A DNA stretch of 64,000 bases from Proteles cristata cristata (lineage: Eukaryota; Chordata; Mammalia; Carnivora; Hyaenidae): the NCBI GenBank assembly GCA_017311185.1, contig JAESUZ010000756.1:1-64000 (forward strand). The letters run 5' to 3'. A program made the position numbers and the translations under genes. A model generated the notes under the pieces. That model did not search any database and was not told the origin of the DNA. It worked only from the letters and a program-made list of their open reading frames with translations. Every line of letters begins with the position of its first letter. Position 1 is the first letter of the stretch. This document shows, one piece after another, positions 1 through 11,943 of the stretch.

Positions 1-1153
1 GTTCATTTTAGCCACTCTGACTGGCGTGAAGTGGTATCTCAGTGTGGTTTTGATTTGTATTTCCCTGGTGAGGAGGGATGCTGAGCATCGCTTCATGTGT
101 CTATTGGCCATTTGGATGTCCTCTTTGAAGAAGTGTCTGTTCATGTCTTCTGCCCATTTCTTCACTAGATTATTTGTTTTTTGGGTGTGGACTTTGATGA
201 GTTCCTTATAGATTTGGATACTAGCCCTTTATCTGATATGTCATTTGCAACTATCTTTTCCCATTCTGTTGGTTGCCTATTAGTTTTATTGACGGTTTCC
301 ATTGCTGTGCAGAAGTTTTTATCTTGTTGAGGTCCCAATAGTTCATTTTTGCTCCTGATTCCCTTGAATTTGGGGGTGTGTCAAGTAAGAAATTGCTGTG
401 GTTGAGGTTAAGGAGGTTGTTTCCTGCTTTCTCCTCTAGGGTTTTGATGGTTTCCTGTTTCATATTCAGATCCTTTATCCACTTTGAGTTTATTTTTGTG
501 TATGATGTGAGAAAATGATCTAGTTTCATTCTTCTGCATGTTGTTGTCCAGTTCTCCCAGCACCATCTGTTAAAGAGGCTGTCTTTTTGTCATTGGATAC
601 TCTTTCCTGCTTTGTCAAAGAATAGTTGGGCATACATTTGCAGGCCCAATTCTGAGTTCTCTATTCTATTCCATTGGTCTATGTGTCTGTTTTTGTGCTG
701 ATACCACACTGTCTTGATGATTACAGCTTTGTAGTAGAGGCTAAAGTCTGGGATGGTGATGCTTCCCGTTTTGGTTTTCTTCTTCAATATTACTGTGGCT
801 ATTTGGGGTCTTTTGTGGTTCCATACAAATTTTAGGATAGTTTGTTCTAGTTTTGAGAAGAATGCTGGTGCAATTTTGATTGGGTTACATTGAATGTGTA
901 GATTGCTTTGGGTAGTAATGACATTTTAACAATATTCTTTCTATCCATCAGCATAGACTGTTTTTCCATTTCTCTGTGTCTTCTTCAATTTCCTTCATAA
1001 ATTTTCTATAGTTTTCATCTTATAGACATCTTATATCTTTGGTTAGGTTTATTCCTAGGTATTTTATGATTTTTTTGTGCAATTGTGAATGGGATCAGTT
1101 TCTTGATTTCTCTTTCTATTGCTTCATTATTGGTGTATAAAAATGCAGCTGAT
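1..1153 (-). mobile_element. L1 ORF2 fragment, antisense, runs off the left edge
   Basis: The minus strand encodes degenerate L1 ORF2 between the reverse transcriptase and the C-terminal region. Segments include [12 protein letters not shown] and DQWNR (590-787 complement), then HFLTSYTKINSKWIKDLN (251-529 complement), and at the left edge the segment before the CCHC-like region ([15 protein letters not shown] in reverse reading). Stops and frameshifts break the frame. The L1 5' truncation is at about 1153, and its 3' end lies outside the window. The left-edge sequence matches the start of the L1 at 9735 in opposite orientation. Confidence 0.9.
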
Positions 1154-1459
1154 TAAAGTAAAACATTTAAAATTGTGAACAGAACATTACTACTTCAGAA
1201 ATGTTTCTCCTGTTTTATTCATGTATTCTGTTTGCTACTGATTTTTTTTTATATCTGTCACATGGTGGCCAAGATATACACCATTAAATATACTTTAATA
1301 TCAAAGTATATTTCATTATGAAACAATGATTTTCTCTCTCTGCTACTCAGAATCTTTGAGTGATTTGCCAGCAATTGAACAAAACTGAATTTTGAAAATA
1401 TTGTGTATGTACCCTCAGAGAGTAAGTCACTTAAATTTGTATTTTCCCCATATTGCTAT
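1154..1459. other. Intronic single-copy-like sequence
   Basis: AT-rich sequence between the L1 fragment and the first SINE. I recognise nothing in it. Confidence 0.5.
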
Positions 1460-1680
1460 TTTTAAAAAATTTCTTAACATTTATTCATTTTTGAGAGACA
1501 GAGAAAGAAAGAACATAAGCAGGGGAGGGGCAGAGAGAGAAGGAGACACAGAGTCTTAAACAGGCTCCAGGCTCTGAGTTGTTGGCACAGAGCCCAACGC
1601 GGGGCTCGACCTCACAAACTATGAGGTCATGACCTGTGCCAGAGTCAGATGCTTAACCAACTGAGCCACCCAGGTGCCCC
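1460..1680 (-). mobile_element. Felid tRNA-Lys SINE, antisense
   Basis: The A-tail complement and GAGAGACAGAG-rich body are followed by the tRNA-like head read backwards, ending CTGAGCCACCCAGGTGCCCC. It inserted at the 5' side of the L1M tail described next. Confidence 0.9.
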
Positions 1681-1933
1681 TTCCCCAAATTATTTTAATT
1701 TTTCCCCAGAAGAAGAAAATATGAGGATTACTAGTAGCCAGAATCACAGAGGCAGAAAGTAGGATGGTGGTTGACAGGGGCTGGGAAGAAAAGTAGAATG
1801 GGGAATTGTTGTTTAATGGGTACAGCGTTGCAGGCTTACGATTTGAAATGGTTCTAGAGAAGGATGGTGGTGAGGATAACACATCCTGCATTTATTTCCT
1901 ACCACCGAACTGTACGCCTGAAACATGGTTTAC

Positions 1934-2349
1934 GGGTGCCTGGGTGCTTCAGCCGGTTAAGCATCCAACTATTTTATTTTATTATGTTTTGTTTTGTTTT
2001 GTTTATTCATTTCCAGAGAGAGTAAGGGGGGAGGGGCAGAGAGAGAGAGTCCCCAGCAGGCTCCATTCTGTCAGCATGGAGCCCAGTGCGGGGCTTGAAC
2101 TCACGAACTGTGAGATCATGAACTGAGTTAAAACCAAGAGTTGGACACTTCACTGACTGAGCCGCCCAGGTGCCCCAGGCAACCAGCTCTCGATTTCAGC
2201 TCAGGTCATGATCTCACAGTTTGTATGAGTTCAAGCCCCACTGTGGGCTCTGTGCTGACAGCACAGAGCCAGCTTGGGATTCTGTTTCTCTCTCTCTCTG
2301 CCCTTCTATCACTTACCCTCTTTCAAAAATAAATAAGCATTAAAAAAAA
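1934..2349 (+). mobile_element. Felid SINE, sense, split by another SINE
   Basis: The head GGGTGCCTGGGTGCTTCAG at 1934-1970 is continued only after an inserted minus-strand SINE, at 2189-2349, with GATTTCAGCTCAGGTCATGA and the CT-rich tail and A-tail. Short flanks ATGGTTTA and ATGATTTA look like diverged target duplications. Confidence 0.85.
1971..2176 (-). mobile_element. Felid SINE inserted inside another SINE
   Basis: A complete antisense SINE (from ATTTTATTTTATTATG to GCCGCCCAGGTGCCCC) interrupts the sense SINE. Its flanks CATCCAACT and CAACCAGCT are likely diverged target-site duplications. Confidence 0.85.
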
Positions 2350-2407
2350 TGATTTAGAGTGGGAAATTTTTATGTTGTATATTTTATCAAAATAAAATAT
2401 TAGACAA

Positions 2408-3354
2408 AAAAAGTTACAATAGTCCCCTCAGAGTCTTTTTATCCTGGAAAAAAATATGACTGTAAATAAGAGTTTGATGAAATTTTACCAAAATTTTGTT
2501 GGAACTCCATGGACGACAATTCAAGGGCATGGTGTTCTAATTTCAACACTGGCATCATTAACTCAATATATTTATTGAGTAACTGATCCAGCTTTCTGCT
2601 TAGATCTTTAGTGATACTGCAATAAAAAATCATGCTATTTACCTCATTATTTTCACATTCATGACAGGCATATTAATGTGAATGTAGTAATCCATACACA
2701 AGAAATAGCATATCTATGATGAATAAAAATGATAGGCATATTCTAGAAAAATATAATGACTCTTTCAAAAATATTCACAAAGACTGACCAAATATTAAAC
2801 TCTTAACAGACACATCTGAGATTTTGCATTATTATTAAACTTGTTTTTTGGGATGTAAGTGTTCATCTTATTTAGTTTATGAAGCTTATGTTAGCTACAG
2901 AATTATACATGAATGTAGTAACTGTAAAAATTACCTATTGAATATGGTAATTATAAAAATGATTAATTTTTTTAAACTGAACATTCTAATTCATAAATGT
3001 TTTATGGAGATTTAACTGATAGCAAAACTGAATATTCTATTTGGAAGAAGGTATAAAACTTCTCCACTGAAAATATGTTTGGGGATGGATGAGGAGAGGA
3101 AAAGAAAGAAAATGGGGTGGAAAATTAATTTGAGACTTTTGCCCTTCTTCCATTTGTTTGCTTGTGCAGTTTTCAATTTATCGATATACAGAAAGCATCT
3201 CAAAAAAACTGCAAGAAAAACAATCTGAGAAAGAATTAAAATTATTAAGTTGAAGCTCATATATTACCTAGTGACACAGAACTGCATTCCTAAAGTTGTT
3301 CAGTACTCTAAATTTTATATATTTTATTTTTTTAATCTTGATGTTAATCAGTCA
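2408..3354. other. Intronic unique sequence
   Basis: AT-rich sequence without a recognised repeat or coding signal. Small open frames here have no recognisable protein features. Confidence 0.5.
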
Positions 3355-3538
3355 TTTTTTAAGTTTATTTATTTCTTTAGAGAGAGAGAGAGAGAGCGGG
3401 AGAGAGAGAGAATCCCAAGCAGGCTCCTTGCTGTCAGCGCAGAGCCTGATGCAGGGATTGAAATTATAAACTGTGAGATTATGACCTGAGCTGAAATCAA
3501 GAGTCAAGACTCAACCAACGGAGCCACCCAGGCATCCC
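3355..3538 (-). mobile_element. Felid SINE, antisense
   Basis: Contains a (GA)n run at 3379-3412 and ends in GGAGCCACCCAGGCATCCC, the reversed tRNA-like head. Confidence 0.9.
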
Positions 3539-3654
3539 AAGACCACTGATCTTTTTCCTAGAACACTTTGAGTATCTCTCCAGAAGACTAAATGGAAATA
3601 TGTTGTATATTTATCTTCTTATCTATTAAACCAAGATTGTATTGAGTATATGCC

Positions 3655-3852
3655 CTTTAATGTTTGTTTTTGAGACAGAGACTGAGTGTGAGTGGGGGAG
3701 GGGCAGAGGGAAAGGGAGACACAAAATCTCAAGTAAGCTCCAGACTCAGAACTGTCAGCACAGAGCCCGATATGGGGCTCCAACTCACAGACTGTGAGAT
3801 CATGACTGAGTTGAAGTTGGACGCCCAACTTACTGTGCCACCCAGGCGCCCC
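3655..3852 (-). mobile_element. Felid SINE, antisense
   Basis: Runs from TTAATGTTTGTTTTTGAGAC to CACCCAGGCGCCCC. It lies about 115 bp after the previous copy in the same orientation. Confidence 0.9.
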
Positions 3853-4338
3853 AAGTAGGTGTCCTTTTGGGCCTCTCTCTGTGCTCCCCATCTCTGTGGA
3901 CTCTAATGAATATGTAGCTTTTATCCTATCCTTTAAGTGTCTTACCCAGATGTGTTGCGGTAACCCCATCACTCGTCCTCTTGTCTACTCCTCCTCCTTG
4001 AAGAAAGGCAAGGAATGGTCATGATTAATGAAGGGTTAGTTCCCTTGCATGGTAGTTAAGGGGCTTGTGGAAGATAAAGTGAGCTTTCTTCTTGTGGAAA
4101 AAATGAAAGATGAACCAAACCAGTACTAAAGTCACACATGCTTCATTGACTTAGAGAAATGATCACAATATTAGGTACCAGTGAAAAGAGATCTCTGGAG
4201 AACAGTGAGTTTCAGAGACAAAGAAAGAATCAGGTCGGATTACCCCAATGAGCTAAAATGCCATTCATCCGCATGTAGCAGTATGAATGTACCATTAAAA
4301 ACATCTGTGAACAACACCAAGCTAAAATCTGGAATCAA
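3853..4338. other. Intronic unique sequence
   Basis: Nothing recognised. Confidence 0.5.
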
Positions 4339-4566
4339 GGGGCGCCTGGGTGGTTCAATCGGTTAAGTCTCACAACTTCAGCTCAGGTCATCATCTCACA
4401 GTTCGTGAGTTCAAGCCCCACATCAGGTTCTGTGTTGACAGCTGAGCCTGGAGCCTGCTTCGGATTCTGTGTCTCCCTCTCTCTCTGCCCCTCCCCTGCT
4501 TGCACTCTGTCTCTTTCTCTCTCTTAAAAATAAATAGATGTTTAAATTTTTTTTTTAAATAACATG
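4339..4566 (+). mobile_element. Felid SINE, sense, with perfect target duplication
   Basis: Starts GGGGCGCCTGGGTGG and ends in an A/T-rich tail. It is flanked by the 14-bp direct repeat AAATCTGGAATCAA at 4325-4338 and 4567-4580. Confidence 0.93.
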
Positions 4567-4580
4567 AAATCTGGAATCAA

Positions 4581-6698
4581 ATAAGACACCACATGTGCAA
4601 TATTTTTCTTAAATTGAAAAAAGTGTTTCAAGTACACAGTACCTGGCTGTGAAACTAATTACTGCTGATGACATTTCCTGAGTAACATCTTCATATTTCT
4701 TAGTTTTCTCAAATTCTCTGTAGTCGTTGGTAGGACTCTCTCTCTACTATAGGAGAATGAACATTTAGTATTCTGAAGCCCTGATAATGTCAGGAATTAG
4801 TCAGTCCATGTCCCCCCTTTTACTGGTTTTCAAATGAAAGCAAATCATAGAAGGAAATTGAAACCATAAGTGCTTCTGCAACACCGTGTTCCTCAGGGGG
4901 TACTTGGACTACAAGGAGTGCACAACAGCAAAACACAGTTAAGGTACAAGTTCTATGAGTCATCAGACGCTGTTTGTATAATTCCAAAACGTTCATAGGC
5001 TAAATTGTACTGGGATAATTTGTGAGCAATGTTCTGACCTCTAGCATTTCCAAGTCCCACTTGACTTTGTAGCTTAGAGGTTTTTTTTTTTTTTTTTCAA
5101 TCAGGCTGTGTTACTTTAATTTTGTGATTCCCAAGTCCATTCTGCTCCAAGATATGTATCATTGTACATTCTTTATTCCAAAGGCAGAGCGACTAAAGAT
5201 GGAGAGTCGGAGGTAGGTGAAGACAAGAAATGCTCCATGACAGAACCACCAATTAATGGCTATTAATTGCTAGAATATCGATACCAAAATATTCTGGTTT
5301 CCTAGAGAGATCTTAATAAAGCAGATAAGGATAAAAGCTTTAGTGTCAAAAACCAAACCGCAAGAATGCTTCTGACTGTCCTGATGAAATGCTCCCTACG
5401 TCTTCAGTTGGCTGCCACGGACATCATGAGGTTAAAATTGCACCTCAGTATTTAGACACATCAACAAAGCAGCACTTTCTTCAGGCAACGAAGACTTCTC
5501 CAAAGTGGACAGTCATAGACCTTGTGAAATTCTAACATAGAGCTTATCTCGATGGGTTAAAAGATGAATTAGGTCTACATTTTTTTAAAAGAGAAGAATA
5601 CGAAAAGGTAAATTCAGTCATCTTTTGAAAAGTTTCTAATGATTGGCTTAAATTAGGATTTCATGGAGTGGTAAATATCAGTCTTAGGATATTCCCAGCT
5701 GAACCTGGACATCATATTTCCATCAGTTTCCCTAATGCACTTTTTTCCTATAAGAAGCTCATGGTTTGGTCTAAATATGTGTTTTGCCAAATACCTATTG
5801 AAAAGTGATATTCAGTTTTTTAATTCCCCCAAATTTACAGAGTATTATTCAATGGAAATAGCATTTTGGACTCAAGTATTTGTACTAAAACTTTATACTT
5901 AAATGATGGATTTTAAGTGTTGTATCTTTGCAGAGTACATGCCTATGGGAACATTAGCTCAACAGCCATTAATGAACATATTTCCTGTAAAATACTCAAG
6001 GGTTTACACTTGACAAAGTTATATGAGACAGTTCTCCAGAATAACCACATTTTTCATGTTCAAGAGGTAAATTCAGTATCTTGATACACCAGTGGGAGAC
6101 ATGTTACAATCAGTTGTGCTTTTAGACAATCGTATTCTGAGACAGCCTCAACATGTGAATATAATTTTCTAGTGAGGTTTATCAGATTAATTAATTTTCA
6201 TGCTGTTTCTAAACCAAACTCCTTTTTCCTTACAACTTTCTGACCTATAGAATTAGATAATTACAAATATTGAAATATCTTTAAAATATTTTAAAAAGTT
6301 TACATTATTTAGTCGTCATAAATTCTTTTATCCTTGTTTAAATCCTGTACTTATTATTGTATTAATTGTTAAATGGTGTCATTGTAGGCATTAGAACTTG
6401 AAGGTGAAACCTATATTTTGATGTCTGTTCATTGTAGAAGTATGTACCCTTAATAATGAGGTTTTCAACATCCCAGTTTTTCCTTTTTCATAAATTGATA
6501 ATAATTTTTCTTTTACCAAAATTGATTTCTCTAGCACTGTAGGACAAATAATATTTGTGAAAAGGAAAATTCAAACTAGAAATAACAAATGATTATTCTG
6601 AGCACTTCATATACTTTTCGACCCTTAAGTCAATCAAAGAAAAGTAGGTCAGCGATAAGGTGCAACCGCCAAGCAAACCCTCTGCTAAAGATTATGTG
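4581..6698. other. Intronic unique sequence, long
   Basis: About 2.1 kb without a recognised repeat apart from a T run near 5082-5097. No open frame looks coding. Confidence 0.5.
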
Positions 6699-6699
6699 G

Positions 6700-6936
6700 G
6701 GGCGCCTGGGTGACTCGGTCTGTTAAGTGTCGGACTTTTGATTTTGGCTTGGGTCATCATCGTGAGGCTTGTGAGATCGAGCCCTGCCTTGGGCTCTGTG
6801 CTGATAGCACAGAATCTGGTTGGGATTCTCTCTCTCTGTCTCTCTCTCTCTCTGCCCCTCATGCACACTCTTTCTCCCTCCCTCTCTCTCTCTCTCTTTC
6901 TCTCACTCTCAAAATAAATACACAGTAAAAAAAAAA
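6700..6936 (+). mobile_element. Felid SINE, sense
   Basis: Starts GGGGCGCCTGGGTGACTCGG. It has a long CT microsatellite in its body and is flanked by AAAGATTATGTGG (6687-6699) and AAAGATTGTGTGG (6934-6946), a 12/13 target duplication. Confidence 0.92.
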
Positions 6937-6946
6937 GATTGTGTGG

Positions 6947-7070
6947 ACTATATCTGGAAAAGATTTATTAAGACTTTATCTTTTACCTGGAAAAAGGGTT
7001 TCATCACACATTTAATAGACAGCCTAGATCTATGAATCAGAGTGATATAAAATTATAAAATGAATGCTTG

Positions 7071-7109
<39 letters not shown>

Positions 7110-7756
7110 TATTAATACTAGGAGTTTTTTTTTTCTTTAGCAGACTATAAAGTGAGTGGATAGCAAAAGAAAAAGTTTAAACAGATCATTAGTGTGGGTA
7201 ATTGCCTTGAAAAAAAGATAGTGTAATTATCTGTATCAATTTCAAAATCACACCTTTTTGTGTGCATCTATCCAGATGTGCTTAAAACCACTTTTTTACA
7301 CAAAAGTACCATACCTCTTTAATGTGTTAATGGCAGAAACAACATTTACCAAATGACTGGACCATTTCCAAACTGTTCCTTTCAACCACTTAATCACCAA
7401 CGTTATAGTTAGTTTAGATACATTGTTTTCAGTTTTATTAAAAATGGACTTTCTGTTTTTAGATGAAACCTCATTTAGAATTCTAATTTCAAGAATATAA
7501 ATGTTTTTACTAATTGGATTCAGTTGGAAAGATGAACACATAAATCTATTTCTGCCTACCCAAATCTCTTAAGAAATAGATGTATGTATATTTAAATATA
7601 AATATGTGTTTTATGATATATATACATCCTTAACAATAATGAGGGAGGGAAAAAAAGGCGACCATTGATTGTGAGACCAAACCTCTGATTGTGAGACATT
7701 CCTGAAGGAAACAAGAGGAAGTCACAGTCCAAAAAATGTTTGAGAAAATTCTTTTA
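6947..7756. other. Intronic sequence with a (TA)n tract
   Basis: AT-rich sequence that holds an alternating TA tract at about 7074-7112 and otherwise nothing recognised. Confidence 0.55.
7074..7112. repeat. (TA)n microsatellite
   Basis: Alternating TA interrupted once by C. Likely length-variable. Confidence 0.9.
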
Positions 7757-8024
7757 GGGGCTGCCTAGGTGGCTCAGTCAGGTGGACGCCTGACTTCAGC
7801 TCAGGTCCTGATCTCATGGTTCCTGAGTTCAAGCCCCATCTGAGGCTCTGTGCTGACAGCTCAGAGCCTGGAGCCTGCTTCAGATTCTGTGTCTCCCTCT
7901 CTCTCTCTCTGCCCCTCCCCCTCCCCTCCCCCTCCTCCTCTCTCTCCCTCTCTTCCTCTCTCTCTCTCTCTCTTCCACTCTCTCTCTCTCCCCTTCAAAA
8001 ATAAATGCACGTTAAAAAATTAAA
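7757..8024 (+). mobile_element. Felid SINE, sense, expanded CT tract
   Basis: Starts GGGGCTGCCTAGGTGGCTCA. The pyrimidine region (about 7890-7995) is expanded with CCCCTCC and CT repeats. Flanks GAAAATTCTTTTA (7744-7756) and GAAAACTCTTTTA (8025-8037) are a 12/13 target duplication. Confidence 0.92.
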
Positions 8025-8037
8025 GAAAACTCTTTTA

Positions 8038-8704
8038 TAGGTGGGGATAGTTCTAGAGATTCTGTTAAACACTTGGTCAGAATACATAGGGTAGGATGTG
8101 GCTCTGGGAAAATCATTAGATGAGCAATTGGAACTATGTGTGGAACAGTTGAATTATTACTCATTCTTTTCCCCCTTACAGTTAATCTGTGGGCAGCGGC
8201 AGTGTTTACCCCAGTCCAGAGTAGCAAATATGGCTTAAAGAGACATGGTACCATCCCAGATGGCTTGTAATCTGAAATACACCTGTGTAAGGCACGTACT
8301 CCAAAGATAAGCTACCGCAGGCGCCTCCAGCATAGCATACTCTGCACCCCCCAGGCAGCAGAAGCATCTACAGATGGGAGTCGTACCCACCCAGGTGAGC
8401 AGGCAGCCAAGGAAGACCAAGAAAGATAAATGCCATGAAAGAAATTCAGTCATGCCAAAACTGAAGGCCTAACACCTGAGAAAACAAAATAAAAACTTTA
8501 CAGTAAGAAAAATGATGTCCTCAGAGTTCATATATGACATGAAACATTCACAAAATAACAAATTAATAAAAAGGAAACAGACACTGGAAATAAAAAATAA
8601 CATTTATTTGCAAACTTAACGAGGATGATAGATCAGGTTTAATACATATGAAATGTTTCATGAAAGCAATAGAACATGGGTTTAGCTTCATATTGTACTC
8701 AGCA
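8038..8704. other. Intronic unique sequence
   Basis: Mixed composition and nothing recognised. The two minus-strand open frames here show no conserved domain that I know. Confidence 0.5.
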
Positions 8705-9300
8705 TCCGTACTAGTTAGTTATGGTTACATAAAACTTACCTCCCCAAAACGTAGTGAGTACTGAAACCAGCATGTATTATCTCAGTTTCTGTGGGTCAGG
8801 AATCTGGACAGAGGTTATCTGATTGTTTTTGGCATAAATTCTCTCACAAGGCTGCAAGAAGGGGGCCGCTTGGGGCTTTAGTCATCTCAAGGCTCAGCTC
8901 AGGAAAAATCTGCCTCCAAGCTCAGTCACGTGGGTGTTGGCTTTTAGTGTTCTCTGGCTGTTGGCTGGACACATCAGTTCCTGACCACAAAATGGGCCGT
9001 GCCACAAAATGGTAGAGTGAGGGATGAGAGATAGGGGCAAGACAAGCTCGTCTTTTTATAACCTGATCTCAAAAGTGACATCTCATCACTTTTGCCTTAT
9101 TCTCTTCCTTAATGGTGAGTCAGTAAGTCCAACCCATATTCCGGAAGGGAGAATTACATGTTTGTGCGACCTTAGGGAGGCAGGGCTCACTGGGGGCCAT
9201 CTCAGGGTTCTCGAAAGTGTCCTCCCATTACATCACGAAGAATCTCCTTCTCTAAATCAAATCCAGGTGTGGTGCTGCTTCTGCATCGTTCCTTAATTAG
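8705..9300 (+). repeat. Ancient interspersed repeat, family not assigned
   Basis: Resembles a widely dispersed old mammalian repeat. Recognisable stretches are TCTGTGGGTCAGGAATCTGG, CACAAGGCTGCAAGA, AGTCATCTCAAGGCTCA, CTTTTTATAACCTGATCTC and TCATCACTTTTGCC in that order. I recognise the pattern but cannot name the family with confidence. Confidence 0.55.
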
Positions 9301-9676
9301 GGCTCGCTGAGTACTCCGTCTGTAAGCGGAAGAGACAGGTTGCCTATCTCCCGTACACTCAGCATCCAGTGATGGGACAGGCAAAGGATAACCACTGTAG
9401 ACATTTCTCTTCAAAAGCTGGGGGGCGGGGGGGGGTTGGGGGGATGGGAAACTCAAAAAAGTCACTGCTCCATAGAAATTCTGGGAATTTCCCAGAAAAG
9501 CTGGGAGAGTGTTGGTAGTTCCTGACTAGATCTCAAGGGCTAGGACTAATTCCCCGTGCCTCTCAGCTCTGAATCTGGGTCAACTTTCCTTTTCTTTGAA
9601 AAGTAGCACGTGTCTGCTGCTGACTAGTATGTGTAAATGTTTACATTATGAAAGCCTCGAGGATATGCATATGCGT

Positions 9677-9677
<1 letters not shown>
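9301..9677. other. Intronic sequence with a G-run cluster
   Basis: Contains the G-rich tract at 9420-9448 (listed as a finding). Nothing else recognised. Confidence 0.5.

Positions 9678-9710
<33 letters not shown>
9678..9710. repeat. (CA)n microsatellite
   Basis: A pure CA dinucleotide run immediately upstream of the young L1 insertion. It is a good candidate polymorphic marker. Confidence 0.95.
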
Positions 9711-9713
<3 letters not shown>

Positions 9714-9734
9714 TGGTTAAGAGTTGTTTCTAGG

Positions 9735-10499
9735 CGATGCTCAGCATCGCTCCTCATCAGGGAAATACAAATCAAAACCACACTGAGATACCACCTCACG
9801 CCAGTCAGAGTGGCTAAAATGAGCCAATCAGAGAACTCTAGATGCTGGCGAGGATGTGGAGAAACGGGCACCCTCCTACACTGTTGGTGGGAATGTAAAC
9901 TGGTACAGCCCCTCTGGAAAACAGTGTGGAGGTTCCTCAGGAAACTAACAATAGAACTCCCCTATGACCCAGCAACAGCACTGCTAGGAATTTACCCAAG
10001 GGATACAGAAATGCTGAGGCATAGGAGCACATGTACCCCAATGTTCATAGCAGCACTCTCCACAATAGCTAAAACATGGAAAGAGCCTAAGTGTCCATCA
10101 ACAGATGAATGGATCAAGAAGATGTGGTTTATCTATACCATGGAATACTACATGGCAATGAGAAAGAATGAAATCTGGCCATGTGTAGCAACATGGATGG
10201 ACCTTGAGGGTGTTATGCTGAGCGAAATAAGTCAGGCAGAGAAGGACAAATATCATATGTTTGCACGTATAGGAGGATTAGGAGGAACTTAACAGAGGAC
10301 CAAGGAGGAGAAGAAGGGCGGAAATGGTGGGGGAAAGGGAGAGAGGCAAACCATGAGAGACTCTTGAATGCTGACAAAAACTGAGGACTGATGGATGTGG
10401 GGGGAGGAGGGATGGGCATGGAGGAGGACACTTGTGGGGATGAGCACTGGGTGTTATGTGGAAACTAATTTGACAATAAAATATTTGTAAAAAAAAAAA
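9735..10499 (+). mobile_element. Young 5'-truncated L1 (ORF2 C-terminus, 3' UTR, A-tail)
   Basis: An L1 copy truncated to its last 765 bp. The frame ending at 10292 stays open from the insertion point and matches the L1 ORF2 C-terminus: [11 protein letters not shown], the cysteine/histidine segment [18 protein letters not shown], then [34 protein letters not shown] and the terminal IGGLGGT. A purine-rich 3' UTR, an AATAAA-like signal and a poly(A) follow. Perfect 16-bp duplications AAGAGTTGTTTCTAGG flank it at 9719-9734 and 10500-10515. The cut site TT|AAGA fits the L1 endonuclease. It is only a fragment and cannot retrotranspose. Confidence 0.95.
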
Positions 10500-10515
10500 A
10501 AGAGTTGTTTCTAGG

Positions 10516-11094
10516 TTATGGAATATTTTTCGCAATTGTGACTATCTTGTTTCCTAAGTTTTCTCCAATAAAACATCTCCAACTTTTGTAACAGACACAC
10601 ACACTATAAAACTTTATTAAACATGGAGGAACATACACTTAATTTAATACCCAAAGGTAATCTAATGAACCCACTTTTACCACCAGATCACAAGACACAA
10701 AATGAATAAATCACATTGGCAGTTGATTAATTCATATTAAGAAATAGCACGGCTAGCATTCTTTCCTATAATATTAATATGTGAAAACTACATCAGAATG
10801 GGGAGGCTCCTTGATGATCACTGAATCGGAGCAAAAGATAAAATGAATAACCATCTCCATACGCTGTGTGTTCATCGGTGTGTCCACTGTGGTACAGATG
10901 GTGACACTGAGTCAGTCTGTCAAGCGATACATGGACTTGAACCGAGCAGGTTTTGCCTCGCAGATCCGCTTCTGTGTTGTGAAAAGATCATCGCTCTTCT
11001 GTTGCCATGGGTTTCCTCACAGAATACAATTCAGTAGCTTAGATTTAGTCTTTTAAAATACAATTGCGTTGGTATTATGTCTCCCAAACGACTT
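10516..11094. other. Intronic unique sequence
   Basis: Nothing recognised. Short open frames at 10843-11056 overlap in two frames and look like chance. Confidence 0.5.
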
Positions 11095-11109
11095 TATCTC
11101 CATATTTAT

Positions 11110-11338
11110 TTATTTATTTATTTATTTAATTTTAAAATGTTTTTATTTATTTCTGAGAGAGAGATGGCAGGAGCAGGGGAGGGTCAGAGAGAGAGGGAGA
11201 CACAGAATCTGAAGGAGGCTCCAGGCTCTGTGCTAGCTGTCAGCACAGAGCCTGACGCGAGGCTCGAACCCATGAACTGTGAGATCATGACCTGAGCCGA
11301 AGTCTGACCCTCAACCGACTGAGCCACCCAGGCGCCCC
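11110..11338 (-). mobile_element. Felid SINE, antisense, with target duplication
   Basis: Begins with (ATTT)n, the A-rich tail complement, and ends GAGCCACCCAGGCGCCCC. Flanks TATCTCCATATTTAT (11095-11109) and TATCTCCGTATTTAT (11339-11353) differ at one base. Confidence 0.93.
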
Positions 11339-11353
11339 TATCTCCGTATTTAT

Positions 11354-11899
11354 AAAAAACAAAAATGGGGGGGTCATTCTTGCAAATGATGAACTCCTTT
11401 ATATTTGACCTCTTGCTGATTTGACTCTCAGAGTTCGGAGTTACTTCTTTATTACTTTCATGTACCGACTAATAATATTTTAAGTGCACTTCCTAGTTTT
11501 TGAGGATTTAGTCACTTCAACATCAGTCGCCTTTTCTTCTTCTAGAAAACTACCGACCACCTAAATAATAGTGCCTGCCTCTCAATGAAATGATTTCACA
11601 TACTTAGTGTGTTTAGAAAATTGCCTGCAGGCATTAGCTGTGGTAATCATGATGCTTAAGCATTCTAACTTATCCTGGAAGAGGCACGGTAGGAGTTCAC
11701 GTTTCCTTCAGGGCAGCTATAAGTGTGTTATCCGTCACAGTGAATGTGGCATTGCTTCTTTTAGAGATCCTTCAAAACAGGATTCTTAATTTTGGCATAA
11801 TTGATGTGCATGATTGATTTTTGCAAAGTACAAAATAAAATCAGTGACTGCTAGTGTTCTGTTTTACCCTGGTGATCCAATGACCATTTTTCTCATGTA

Positions 11900-11943
<44 letters not shown>

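Larger units (their letters stand above)
1700..2407 (+). mobile_element. Old L1 (L1M-type) 3' end, interrupted by SINEs
   Basis: 1700-1932 carries the familiar L1M 3' segment (GGATGGTGGTTGACAGGGGC, then CACCGAACTGTACGCCTGAA). The remainder of the same 3' end resumes at 2350-2407 with TTATGTTGTATATTTTATCA. Two SINEs, one inside the other, separate the parts. Confidence 0.65.

Noticed and set aside
9648..10292. 214-codon open frame as a host gene
   Set aside because: Its first part is translated (CA)n and flank, and the rest is the L1 ORF2 C-terminus.
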